18,827 nt of DNA from Clostridiales bacterium (lineage in GTDB: Bacteria; Bacillota; Clostridia; Oscillospirales; Oscillospiraceae), in NCBI GenBank assembly GCA_018374635.1, contig JAHAEW010000065.1, positions 1 to 18,827 of the forward strand, given 5' to 3'. Within the stretch, counting starts at the first letter, position 1. Each line of letters opens with the position of its first letter. Under the pieces are notes generated by a model. The model saw only the letters and a program-made list of their open reading frames with translations. It made no database searches and had not been told where the DNA came from. Both the position numbers and the translations under genes were made by a program. Below are positions 1-6,147 of the stretch, piece after piece.

Positions 1-9
1 GTAACGATA

Positions 10-60
10 CGGGGCACAATGGACAGCAAAACGGCATGGCCCCGAGAGACTATGCCGTTT
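10..60 (+). other. Possible H-type RNA pseudoknot near the 3' end of an unseen transcript
   Basis: Two stems interleave. CGGGGC (10-15) pairs with GCCCCG (39-44), six G-C pairs. AAACGGCAT (29-37) pairs with ATGCCGTTT (52-60), nine pairs. The 5' strand of stem 2 lies inside the loop of stem 1 and only one base separates it from the 3' strand of stem 1, which is the classical H-type topology. A plus-strand terminator follows at 88-118, so the element probably sits at the 3' end of an RNA or mRNA arriving from the left. It lacks the tRNA-like 3' end of tmRNA, and I could not match it to a known riboswitch. Both stems may also be alternatives rather than simultaneous. Confidence 0.35.
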
Positions 61-87
61 CACTAAGACGATATTAGTTCCTTATGG

Positions 88-118
88 GGCCTCGGCTTTT
101 GCCGCGGGGGCCTTTTTA
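88..118 (+). terminator. Rho-independent terminator of an upstream plus-strand transcript
   Basis: GGCC (88-91) pairs with GGCC (109-112) and CGGC (93-96) pairs with GCCG (101-104) around a TTTT loop, with a small internal bulge. TTTTTATT follows on the plus strand. Read on the minus strand there is no T-run after the hairpin, so it is unlikely to terminate cofE. Confidence 0.6.
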
Positions 119-126
119 TTCTGCGG

Positions 127-1320
127 TTATTCTGTGGTATAATTGTCGAAATAACCCTGGATATAGACGATGGGGGTGCCTTTGTCGCCGGAGCCGGAGG
201 TCAGATCGCACAGGGAACCGATCAGGTCGGTGAGACGGCGGGGAGTCGTGCCCTCGGAGACCATCTTGCCCACCAGGCTGCCGTCCTTCTTCTGGATCTC
301 CGCCTTGATGGCGTCCAGCAGGGCCTCGCCGGACAGGTCGGCAAAATCGTTGTCGGCCAGATACTTGAGCTTGAGCTCGTTGGGGGTGCCCTCCAGACCG
401 GCGGTATAGGCGGGGGAGACCACCGGGTCAGCCAGCTCCCAGATCTTTCCTACGGGGTCCTTGAAGGCGCCGTCGCCGTAGACCATGACCTCTACGTGCT
501 TACCGGTCTTCTCCAACATGGTCTTCTGGATGGACTCCACCAAGTCCTGGCACTCCCGGGGGAAGAGCTTCACGGTCTCCTCGGTGGACTTGTTGGAGCC
601 CAGCAGACCATACTTCTCGTTATAGCCGCTGCCATCCACGGGGGCGGTCAGGATGTCGTCCAGACCAAAGATCCGCTCGGCTCCGGCGGCTTTGAGCAGG
701 CGCTTGGTGCGCTTACGGGTGTGGATGTCACAGGCCAGGACATTTTTGGTGTATTTGAGGATGGCGCGGGGATCGTTGGCGAAGAGGATCTCCACCTCGG
801 CGCCGCTCTCCCGGATGAGGTCAGCGTAATAGGCCACATAGTCCACACCGGTGAAGGGATGGGTGGTGTACCCGAACAGCTCCCGGTACTGCGCCAGGGT
901 GAGCACGTCCTGATAGGGATCGATACCCTTCTCGTCCACCAAGTCCGCGTCGATGAGATGGTTGCCCACCTCGTCGGAGGGGTAGCTCAGCATTAGCACC
1001 ACTTTCTTGGCGCCCTTGGCGATGCCGCGCAGGCAGATGGCAAAGCGGTTGCGGCTGAGGATGGGGAAAATGACGCCGATGGTCTCGCCGCCCAGCTTGG
1101 CGCGCACATCGGCGGCAATGTGGTCCACCGAGGCGTAGTTGCCCTGGGCACGGGCGACAATGGCCTCCGTCATTGCGATGATGTCCCGGTCACGGACGGA
1201 AAAACCGTCTTCCGCGGCGGCCTCCAGAACGGATGCGGGCACGATCTGGGAGAGATCATCTCCGCTGCGGATAATGGGGGCCCGGATGCCCCTGGAAATG
1301 GTGCCGACCATCCGGCTCAT
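127..1320 (-). CDS. CofE-like coenzyme F420-0:L-glutamate ligase family protein
   Basis: The 397-residue product belongs to the F420-0:gamma-glutamyl ligase (CofE, PF01996) family. The N-terminal part shows the family pattern GIRAPIIRSGDDL (about 12-24), then RDRDIIAMTEAIVARAQGN (about 43-61). Archaeal CofE adds glutamate to the F420 precursor using GTP; those enzymes are about 250 residues, so this protein has a longer C-terminal half, as do relatives in gut Firmicutes. ATG at 1320 is preceded by AGGAGTG at a good distance. It is a monocistronic minus-strand gene, divergent from the BlaI operon, with its own near-consensus promoter and a perfect palindrome over the start site. No other F420 gene is in the window and this lineage is not known to make F420, so the true substrate is uncertain: the family assignment is firm, the activity is not. 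Confidence 0.8.
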   Translation of the reverse strand: MSRMVGTISRGIRAPIIRSGDDLSQIVPASVLEAAAEDGFSVRDRDIIAMTEAIVARAQGNYASVDHIAADVRAKLGGETIGVIFPILSRNRFAICLRGIAKGAKKVVLMLSYPSDEVGNHLIDADLVDEKGIDPYQDVLTLAQYRELFGYTTHPFTGVDYVAYYADLIRESGAEVEILFANDPRAILKYTKNVLACDIHTRKRTKRLLKAAGAERIFGLDDILTAPVDGSGYNEKYGLLGSNKSTEETVKLFPRECQDLVESIQKTMLEKTGKHVEVMVYGDGAFKDPVGKIWELADPVVSPAYTAGLEGTPNELKLKYLADNDFADLSGEALLDAIKAEIQKKDGSLVGKMVSEGTTPRRLTDLIGSLCDLTSGSGDKGTPIVYIQGYFDNYTTE

Positions 1321-1362
1321 GTTGCAACACTCCTATTACTCATTCAAATTAGAACATGGATC

Positions 1363-1385
1363 GTGCTCTTCTGGCAGAAGAGCAC
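1363..1385. promoter_or_regulatory. Perfect 23-bp palindrome over the cofE-like gene's start site (candidate operator)
   Basis: GTGCTCTTCTG (1363-1373) and CAGAAGAGCAC (1375-1385) are exact inverted copies around one central G. With the minus-strand -10 box at 1390-1395, transcription should begin near 1383, so the palindrome covers roughly -2 to +20. A repressor dimer bound here would block initiation. The 1-nt spacer makes an RNA hairpin over the full arms less natural than a protein site. Confidence 0.6.
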
Positions 1386-1389
1386 AACT

Positions 1390-1418
1390 ATTATACTATA
1401 ATTCTCGGAAAATGTAAA
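1390..1418 (-). promoter_or_regulatory. Sigma-A-type promoter of the cofE-like gene
   Basis: On the minus strand TTTACA (1418-1413) and TATAAT (1395-1390) are separated by 17 bp. The -35 matches 5 of 6 and the -10 matches 6 of 6 consensus bases. Confidence 0.75.
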
Positions 1419-1489
1419 ATAAAAACTGGATGGCCTGCGGTCTGTCCCGGAAGGATGGGAGAGAAGGACAGCGTGTAACCAAAATGTAG

Positions 1490-1518
1490 TTGACAGTTGT
1501 AGCCCGAAGTGATATATT
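1490..1518 (+). promoter_or_regulatory. Sigma-A-type promoter of the blaI-M56 operon
   Basis: TTGACA (1490-1495) and TATATT (1513-1518) with a 17-bp spacer. Transcription would start near 1525, inside the dyad at 1520-1537. Confidence 0.8.
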
Positions 1519-1519
1519 T

Positions 1520-1537
1520 GGTTTACAAGAGTAGACC
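1520..1537. promoter_or_regulatory. Candidate BlaI/CopY-type operator
   Basis: GGTTTAC (1520-1526) and GTAGACC (1531-1537) form a 7-bp dyad with one mismatch around AAGA. The core TACAAGAGTA resembles the TACAnnTGTA site of BlaI/MecI/CopY repressors with one base different. It overlaps the predicted transcription start of the blaI-like gene, as expected for autorepression. Confidence 0.45.
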
Positions 1538-1551
1538 AAGGGGGAAAGGAT

Positions 1552-1932
1552 ATGGGACAGGATGACAGACTGCGCCTGAGTGAAAGCGAATGGCGGGTGA
1601 TGGAGGCGCTCTGGGAGGGCCCGGCCACCCTGATGGAGCTGGTGCGGGCGCTGCATGAGCGGGCGGGTTGGGCCAAGAGTACCGTGACCACCATGGTGAG
1701 GCGCATGGAAGAAAAGGGACTGATCCGCCATACGGAGGGCGGACGGACCAAGACATTCTATCCGGCGGTGGAGCGGGCGGCGGCGGCGGCCGCTGAGACG
1801 GAATCCCTGCTGGAGCGGGCATACCACGGCAGCGCGGGCCTGCTGGTGAGCAGCCTGGTGCGGCGGGAGCGGCTGAGCCGGGCGGAGATCGACGCGCTCT
1901 ATGCCCTGCTGGAGGAACAGAAGGAGGGGTAG
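1552..1932 (+). CDS. BlaI/MecI/CopY family transcriptional repressor
   Basis: The 126-residue protein is full length for the family. Residues about 7-75 form the winged helix-turn-helix: LSESEWRVMEALWEGPATLMEL, then the recognition region around WAKSTVTTMVRRMEEKGLI and a wing ending in RTKTFYPAV. The C-terminal helices (about 85-126) correspond to the dimerisation part, which BlaI-type sensors' proteolysis disrupts. ATG at 1552 has a purine-rich AAGGGGGAAAGG site just upstream. The M56 sensor gene follows 3 bp after the stop, with its AGGAGG inside the end of this gene, so translation is probably coupled. It likely represses its own operon through the dyad at 1520-1537. The inducing signal is unknown; a beta-lactam role cannot be claimed because no beta-lactamase or penicillin-binding domain is present. 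Confidence 0.9.
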   Translation: MGQDDRLRLSESEWRVMEALWEGPATLMELVRALHERAGWAKSTVTTMVRRMEEKGLIRHTEGGRTKTFYPAVERAAAAAAETESLLERAYHGSAGLLVSSLVRRERLSRAEIDALYALLEEQKEG

Positions 1933-1935
1933 ATC

Positions 1936-3516
1936 ATGCTGGAACGGATGGTCACGTCATCGGTGCTGATTTTGGTGCTATGCGCCCTGCGCGTTCTGCT
2001 GCGGGGCCGGGTGAGCGCCCGGGTGATGTATGCACTCTGGCTGTTGGTGGCGCTGCGCCTGCTGCTGCCGGCTGGGCTGGTGGAAAGCCCGGCCAGCATC
2101 ATGAATGTGGTGCCCGGCGCGCAGGGCGTGGAAGAGACGTTGGGCCGGCCGGCTACACCGGCGGAAAATCCTGCGTTTCCGGAGACGGCCCCGGCTCTGC
2201 CGCAGAGCGGGCCAGAGTCCGTAGCGGATGCGCCGGTCACGCCTGCGGGGACAGCGGCCGGTCGGGAGTTCTGGCTGGTAGTCTGGGCGGCGGGCGCCCT
2301 GGCTGTGGCGGTGTGGTTCCTGGCGGTCAACCTGCGCCTGCGGGCGCAGCTGCGCCGGGCACGGCGGCTGGATACCGGGGGAAAGGAGCCGGTATATGTG
2401 GCCGAGGAGCTCCCCTCGCCCTGTGTGGCGGCGTGCCTCTCCCGGCGGGACTGTGAGCTGGCCTGTGATGAGGGAACGGTGGCCCGGCTGGGGGAGGAGG
2501 AGCGCATCCCCTACGGCCGCACCCTGGTGGATCTGGTGGCGGTGGGAGCCGCGCCCGGCGATCTCCTCCAGACTGCCACTACTATGGCCGGGCGGCACAG
2601 CGCCATCTGGGAGCGGGTAAAGCTTATCGCCCGCAGGCCCCGCATGCTGGCCGCCGGTCTGGCGGCGGCAGTCCTGACGGCGGGCATCGCCGCGGTGTGT
2701 ACCTTTACTGCCCGGACGGAGGAGACGCGCACGCTGGAGGAGTATCTGGCAGAGCTGCCGGAGGAACTGGCCGACTCCGTGGTGGTGGAGCGGGACCCGG
2801 ACGAGAACACACTTCTGGTCTGTTACCATGCCCCGGACTATACAAGCGGCTATGGAGGTTACCTCTGTTCGCTCCTCTCGTTGGAGCGGGCGGACTTTGA
2901 GCGGGAATACGACAGCTGGGAGATGAGCGGCGGCTGGGATTATCTGGGTGTGAGTGGAGAGGGACGGTACTATATTCTCCAGACTCCCACCGACGTGCAG
3001 TTCGACCCGGCCAATCAGGAGGGCTACGCGGCGGCCCGGAAGGGCGTGGCGGCGTGGCTGGCCGACGCGGTGCGGGAATCTGCCGGGACCATTCCCATGG
3101 AGGAGGACCCCCGCTGGCGGTCCTTCCAGGCGGCGTGCACCTTCCCTGGAGAGCATTGGCTGGCCAAGGCGGTGCCGCCTGGCGGGATGGAGTACTATTT
3201 TGTTCTCTCCCAGCCTGCCGGGCAGGGGGAGGGGGGCATCTGGTGCGTGGACCGCTGGATCACCGGGCAGGGCGATAACCGCATTGTCCATCCCAAGGGC
3301 GCGTACAGCACCCCCATGGAGGCGTACTATGCCCGGCAGCAGCGGGACAACCGGGCTGCGTGGTCCGACCCGGAGCAGGTCCTGCTGGACTACTGGCAGG
3401 AGAATTTTGGGTGGCAGTATGTCCGGCCGGAGTCCATGGTCCCTGTGACCGAAGCAGAGGTGGAGGCGCTGGTAGAGGCCCTGCGGATGGAGAGCGGCAT
3501 CGGAGAAGCGGATTAG
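1936..3516 (+). CDS. M56/BlaR1-like membrane sensor lacking the HEXXH protease segment
   Basis: The 526-residue protein has M56 architecture: hydrophobic segments at about 5-23, 29-46 and 110-132, a cytosolic part, a fourth segment at about 237-256, and an exported C-terminal domain of about 270 residues. M56 proteins are zinc proteases that sense an outside signal and inactivate their partner BlaI repressor. Here LPSPCVA (159-165), which normally precedes the catalytic region, runs directly into ACLSRRDCELACDEG (166-180), which normally follows it. The intervening segment, with the HEXXH motif, is absent, and no HExxH occurs anywhere in the protein, although the ELACDE motif that supplies the third zinc ligand remains. 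Frame is kept across the junction near 2430/2431. The C-terminal domain does not resemble a penicillin-binding domain. ATG at 1936 follows AGGAGG by 7 bp and blaI by 3 bp. Either a decayed sensor or a non-proteolytic one. Confidence 0.85.
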   Translation: MLERMVTSSVLILVLCALRVLLRGRVSARVMYALWLLVALRLLLPAGLVESPASIMNVVPGAQGVEETLGRPATPAENPAFPETAPALPQSGPESVADAPVTPAGTAAGREFWLVVWAAGALAVAVWFLAVNLRLRAQLRRARRLDTGGKEPVYVAEELPSPCVAACLSRRDCELACDEGTVARLGEEERIPYGRTLVDLVAVGAAPGDLLQTATTMAGRHSAIWERVKLIARRPRMLAAGLAAAVLTAGIAAVCTFTARTEETRTLEEYLAELPEELADSVVVERDPDENTLLVCYHAPDYTSGYGGYLCSLLSLERADFEREYDSWEMSGGWDYLGVSGEGRYYILQTPTDVQFDPANQEGYAAARKGVAAWLADAVRESAGTIPMEEDPRWRSFQAACTFPGEHWLAKAVPPGGMEYYFVLSQPAGQGEGGIWCVDRWITGQGDNRIVHPKGAYSTPMEAYYARQQRDNRAAWSDPEQVLLDYWQENFGWQYVRPESMVPVTEAEVEALVEALRMESGIGEAD

Positions 3517-3561
3517 CGTCTGGCACAGCATATATTCAGCCGGAATGGAGATTGGAAACCA

Positions 3562-3590
3562 TTGCCGGAACGGGGGCGGTGTGGTAAACT
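3562..3590 (+). promoter_or_regulatory. Probable promoter of proC
   Basis: TTGCCG (3562-3567) and TAAACT (3585-3590), 17 bp apart, 31 bp upstream of the proC start. Each box matches 4 of 6 consensus bases, so a modest promoter. Confidence 0.45.
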
Positions 3591-3620
3591 GGTCAAAATA
3601 AGAAAGAGAGGTCTTGCGGG

Positions 3621-4421
3621 ATGAAGCAGGCAGCATTTTTGGGAACGGGAAACATGGGCGGCGCGCTGGTACGGGCGGCCTGCCGGTCGGTGGGGGCGGA
3701 AGAGGTGATCCTCTCCAACCGGACCCGCTCCAAGGCCCAGGCTCTGGCGGATGAGACCGGATGCTCCGTGGCGGCCGATAACCGGACGGCGGCGGGGAAC
3801 GCCCGCTATCTGTTCCTGGGGGTCAAGCCCCATCTGGTGCGCCAACTGCTGGAGGAGGTCAGCCCTGTCCTCACCCGGGGACAGGTATTGGTATCCATGG
3901 CCGCCGGCCTTACCACGGAGGCGCTGGCCTCCTGGGCCCCGGCAGGGGTCCCCATCCTGCGCATCATGCCCAATACCCCCAGCGCCATCGGAAAGGGGAT
4001 GACCGCACTGTGTGCCGCGCCCGGCGTGGGGGAGGAGCACCTGGCGGCGGTGGAGGCCATCCTGACCGGGTCGGGCCGGGTCGAGCGGCTGGAGGAGCGG
4101 CTGATGGACGCGTTTTCGGCGGTAGCGGGGTGTGGACCGGCCTTTGTCTATCCTTTCCTGGAGGCCATGGCCGACGGCGGCGTGCTGGCGGGCCTGCCCC
4201 GGGAGCAGGCCAAGGTGTTTGCGGCCCAGACCATGCTGGGCGCGGCGGCATTGGTGCTGGAGAGCGGGGAGCATCCGGGCGCGCTCAAGGACGCGGTGTG
4301 CTCGCCCGGCGGCTCCACGATTGAAGGCGTGGCGGCGCTGGAGCGGCACGGCTTCCGCGGTGCGGTGCTGGACGCGGTGGAGGCCGCCTGGAAGAAAAAC
4401 GCCGCCCTGGGCAAGGCATGA
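3621..4421 (+). CDS. proC: Pyrroline-5-carboxylate reductase
   Basis: The 266-residue cytosolic enzyme catalyses the last step of proline synthesis, reducing 1-pyrroline-5-carboxylate with NAD(P)H. It begins with the Rossmann dinucleotide motif GTGNMG (8-13). IMPNTP (about 116-121) is the conserved central motif, and the C-terminal family signature around DAVCSPGGSTIEGVAALE (about 224-241) is intact. Length is typical. ATG at 3621 follows AGAGAGG at about 9 bp. It stands alone between its own weak promoter and a terminator hairpin at 4434-4469; no proA or proB is nearby. Confidence 0.95.
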   Translation: MKQAAFLGTGNMGGALVRAACRSVGAEEVILSNRTRSKAQALADETGCSVAADNRTAAGNARYLFLGVKPHLVRQLLEEVSPVLTRGQVLVSMAAGLTTEALASWAPAGVPILRIMPNTPSAIGKGMTALCAAPGVGEEHLAAVEAILTGSGRVERLEERLMDAFSAVAGCGPAFVYPFLEAMADGGVLAGLPREQAKVFAAQTMLGAAALVLESGEHPGALKDAVCSPGGSTIEGVAALERHGFRGAVLDAVEAAWKKNAALGKA

Positions 4422-4433
4422 TGGGAGACAGAA

Positions 4434-4469
4434 CGGGCCGGACCAGTCCCAAAAGGGTGGTCCGGCCCG
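4434..4469 (+). terminator. Terminator hairpin after proC
   Basis: A 12-bp perfect stem, CGGGCCGGACCA (4434-4445) with TGGTCCGGCCCG (4458-4469), with an inner CCC/GGG pairing around AAAA. The following T-tract (CTTTGTG) is weak, but the stem is very stable and sits 13 bp after the stop codon. Confidence 0.7.
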
Positions 4470-4488
4470 CTTTGTGCGGAAAAAAGAA

Positions 4489-4519
4489 ATGAGTCTGTAC
4501 CGGAAGGGTACAGACTCAT
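4489..4519 (-). terminator. Rho-independent terminator of rpmB (possibly bidirectional)
   Basis: ATGAGTCTGTACC (4489-4501) pairs perfectly with GGTACAGACTCAT (4507-4519) around a 5-nt loop. On the minus strand it is followed by TTCTTTTTTCC, an excellent terminator tail 25 bp after the rpmB stop. On the plus strand TCTTCTTTTC follows, so it may also back up the proC terminator. Confidence 0.8.
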
Positions 4520-4544
4520 GATCTTCTTTTCTGTGGTAATCAAA

Positions 4545-4733
4545 TTACACAGCGCGGGTGACCTTACCCGAACGGAGGCATCTGGTGCACACATAGACGT
4601 GCTTGGACGTACCATTGACAACCGCCTTGACGCGCTTCACGTTGGGCTTCCAGGGACGATTGGAGCGGCGGTGAGAGTGGGAGACCTGGATGCCGAACAC
4701 AACGCCCTTGTCGCAGAATTCACATTTAGCCAT
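4545..4733 (-). CDS. rpmB: 50S ribosomal protein L28
   Basis: This 62-residue basic protein matches bacterial L28 from end to end: MAKCEFCDKGVVFGIQVSHSHRR at the start, then RPWKPNVKRVKA, and VCTRCLRSGKV near the end. The two CxxC pairs (4-7 and 49-52) are those of the zinc-binding form of L28. It is a structural component of the large ribosomal subunit. ATG at 4733 is preceded by AGGAGG (4748-4743 on the minus strand) at 9 bp. It is monocistronic, with its own promoter at 4787-4815 and terminator at 4489-4519, and divergent from hprK. Confidence 0.97.
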   Translation of the reverse strand: MAKCEFCDKGVVFGIQVSHSHRRSNRPWKPNVKRVKAVVNGTSKHVYVCTRCLRSGKVTRAV

Positions 4734-4786
4734 TCGCTTAAACCTCCTCGCTTGCAGATATCACGCTTCTTAAAGCATCGAACGAT

Positions 4787-4815
4787 ATAATAGCAGAAAA
4801 GAGGAAAAAATGCAA
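4787..4815 (-). promoter_or_regulatory. Probable extended -10 promoter of rpmB
   Basis: On the minus strand TTGCAT (4815-4810) and TATTAT (4792-4787) are 17 bp apart. The -35 is weak, but TGC directly before the -10 gives an extended -10 (TGnTATTAT), which can compensate. Confidence 0.5.
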
Positions 4816-4855
4816 GAGGGAATTTAAAAAAACTCGATCTCATCTTGTGAGAGAG

Positions 4856-4885
4856 TTGCCAAAGGGCCGGAAGACGTGGTATACT
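4856..4885 (+). promoter_or_regulatory. Probable promoter of hprK
   Basis: TTGCCA (4856-4861) and TATACT (4880-4885), each 5 of 6 matches, with an 18-bp spacer, 53 bp upstream of the hprK start codon. Confidence 0.65.
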
Positions 4886-4938
4886 GATCCCATATTAAGA
4901 CACGCGCGACTCATTACACGAGCAGGGAGGGACCAGCC

Positions 4939-5883
4939 ATGTCCACGCCGTTGAGCGTCAAACTAGGTAGTCTCATTGATGAATTTAATTTGGAGGTATT
5001 GCGGGGTGCGGAGGGGTACCGCGATCTTCCGATTTCCACCGAGGATATCAACCGCCCCGGCCTTCAGCTGACGGGATTTTTTGATTACTTTGACGCCCAG
5101 CGCATCCAGGTGATCGGCCTGGTAGAGAGCACCTATCTGGACGGCATCACCTCGGAGGAGCGGAGCATCCGCTTTGAAACCCTCTTCCAGAGCGAGATCC
5201 CGGCTTTCATCATCGCCCGGGGGATGGAGCCCTTCCCCGAGTGCATGGAGATGGCGGAGAAATACAACCGCACCGTGCTGCGCAGCAGTGAGACCACATC
5301 GGTGCTCATCAGCTCCATCGTCACGTCCCTGCACAACCATCTGGCCCCCCGGATCACCCGCCACGGTGTACTGGTGGAGGTCTACGGCGAGGGCGTGCTG
5401 CTGCTGGGCGACTCAGGTGTGGGCAAGAGCGAGACCGCCATTGAACTGGTCAAGCGCGGCCACCGTTTGATTGCGGATGACGCGGTGGAGATCCGCCGGG
5501 TGAACAACAAGAGCCTGATGGGCACCGCCCCTGAGCTGATCCGCCACTATATCGAGCTGCGGGGCATCGGCGTGGTGGATGTGCGCCGCATCTTCGGCAT
5601 GATCGCCATTAAGGAAGAGACCGAGATCGACATGGTCATCAATCTGGAGCCCTGGCGGGAGGACGCGGTCTATGACCGCCTGGGACTGGACGAGCTCTAT
5701 ATGGACATTTTGGACGTCAAGGTGCCCACCATCACCGTCCCTGTCAAGCCGGGCCGTAACCTGGCGGTCATCATTGAGGTGGCGGCCATGAACAACCGCC
5801 ACAAAAAGATGGGCTTCAACTCCGCGCTGGAGTTCACCAAGCAGATCGAGAGCCATTTTGACCAGGCTATGGGGAATTTTTGA
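4939..5883 (+). CDS. hprK: HPr kinase/phosphorylase
   Basis: The 314-residue protein is the bifunctional enzyme that phosphorylates and dephosphorylates Ser46 of HPr, the signal for CcpA-dependent carbon catabolite control in Firmicutes. After an N-terminal domain (about 1-130) come HGVLVEVYG (142-150), the Walker A loop GDSGVGKS (157-164), the IADDAVEIRR segment with the catalytic aspartates (178-187), and the HprK signature IELRGIGVVDVRRIFG (205-220). Length is normal. ATG at 4939 follows GGGAGGG. It is monocistronic with a strong terminator; HPr and other phosphotransferase genes are not in the window, and the common neighbours (lgt, murB) are also absent. Confidence 0.97.
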   Translation: MSTPLSVKLGSLIDEFNLEVLRGAEGYRDLPISTEDINRPGLQLTGFFDYFDAQRIQVIGLVESTYLDGITSEERSIRFETLFQSEIPAFIIARGMEPFPECMEMAEKYNRTVLRSSETTSVLISSIVTSLHNHLAPRITRHGVLVEVYGEGVLLLGDSGVGKSETAIELVKRGHRLIADDAVEIRRVNNKSLMGTAPELIRHYIELRGIGVVDVRRIFGMIAIKEETEIDMVINLEPWREDAVYDRLGLDELYMDILDVKVPTITVPVKPGRNLAVIIEVAAMNNRHKKMGFNSALEFTKQIESHFDQAMGNF

Positions 5884-5901
5884 GTTTCATATCATATGCA
5901 G

Positions 5902-5936
5902 AGAAAAATCCGAGGCACATGTCCTCGGATTTTTCT
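5902..5936 (+). terminator. Terminator of hprK
   Basis: AGAAAAATCCGAGG (5902-5915) pairs perfectly with CCTCGGATTTTTCT (5923-5936) around a 7-nt loop. The T-run completes a rho-independent terminator on the plus strand; being symmetric, it could work both ways. Confidence 0.85.
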
Positions 5937-6045
5937 GCTTTCACTTGATTCTGCCGGGGGGATTTTGGTGTTGCAAGAAGCAGTTTCTTGCCTGTCACTA
6001 GAAAGATTATGCAAAAAATGCGGCATGATTTGGAAAAAATGTGCA

Positions 6046-6074
6046 TTGAACTGACACGGTGCAGGCCGTATAAT
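6046..6074 (+). promoter_or_regulatory. Promoter of the C39-like lipoprotein gene
   Basis: TTGAAC (6046-6051) and a perfect TATAAT (6069-6074), 17 bp apart, 73 bp upstream of the chosen start. The sequence just upstream is A/T-rich with several A-runs (6012-6039), which could act as an UP-like element. Confidence 0.75.
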
Positions 6075-6147
6075 AACAGCCATCGCGTCCAGATTCTGGC
6101 GTGAAATCGGAATGGGGCGACATGCCCTTAACAAAGGAGATCGAGAA

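Noticed and set aside
1..60. 3' end of tmRNA
   Set aside because: Pseudoknots suggested it, but there is no T-arm (GGTTCGANTCC) or terminal CCA, and what follows is a terminator.
1442..1471. CTGTCC...GGACAG inverted repeat upstream of the blaI promoter
   Set aside because: Only 6 bp with an 18-bp gap in GC-rich DNA; expected by chance.
2404..2475. Frameshift hiding the HEXXH motif of the M56 protein
   Set aside because: Both sides of the junction are in the same frame and contiguous. The missing residues are not encoded in another frame within the few bases available, so this is a deletion, not a frameshift.
1978..3636. Antisense open frame of 552 codons opposite the M56 gene
   Set aside because: Shadow of a GC-rich gene; the plus frame carries M56 membrane segments and the ribosome binding site.
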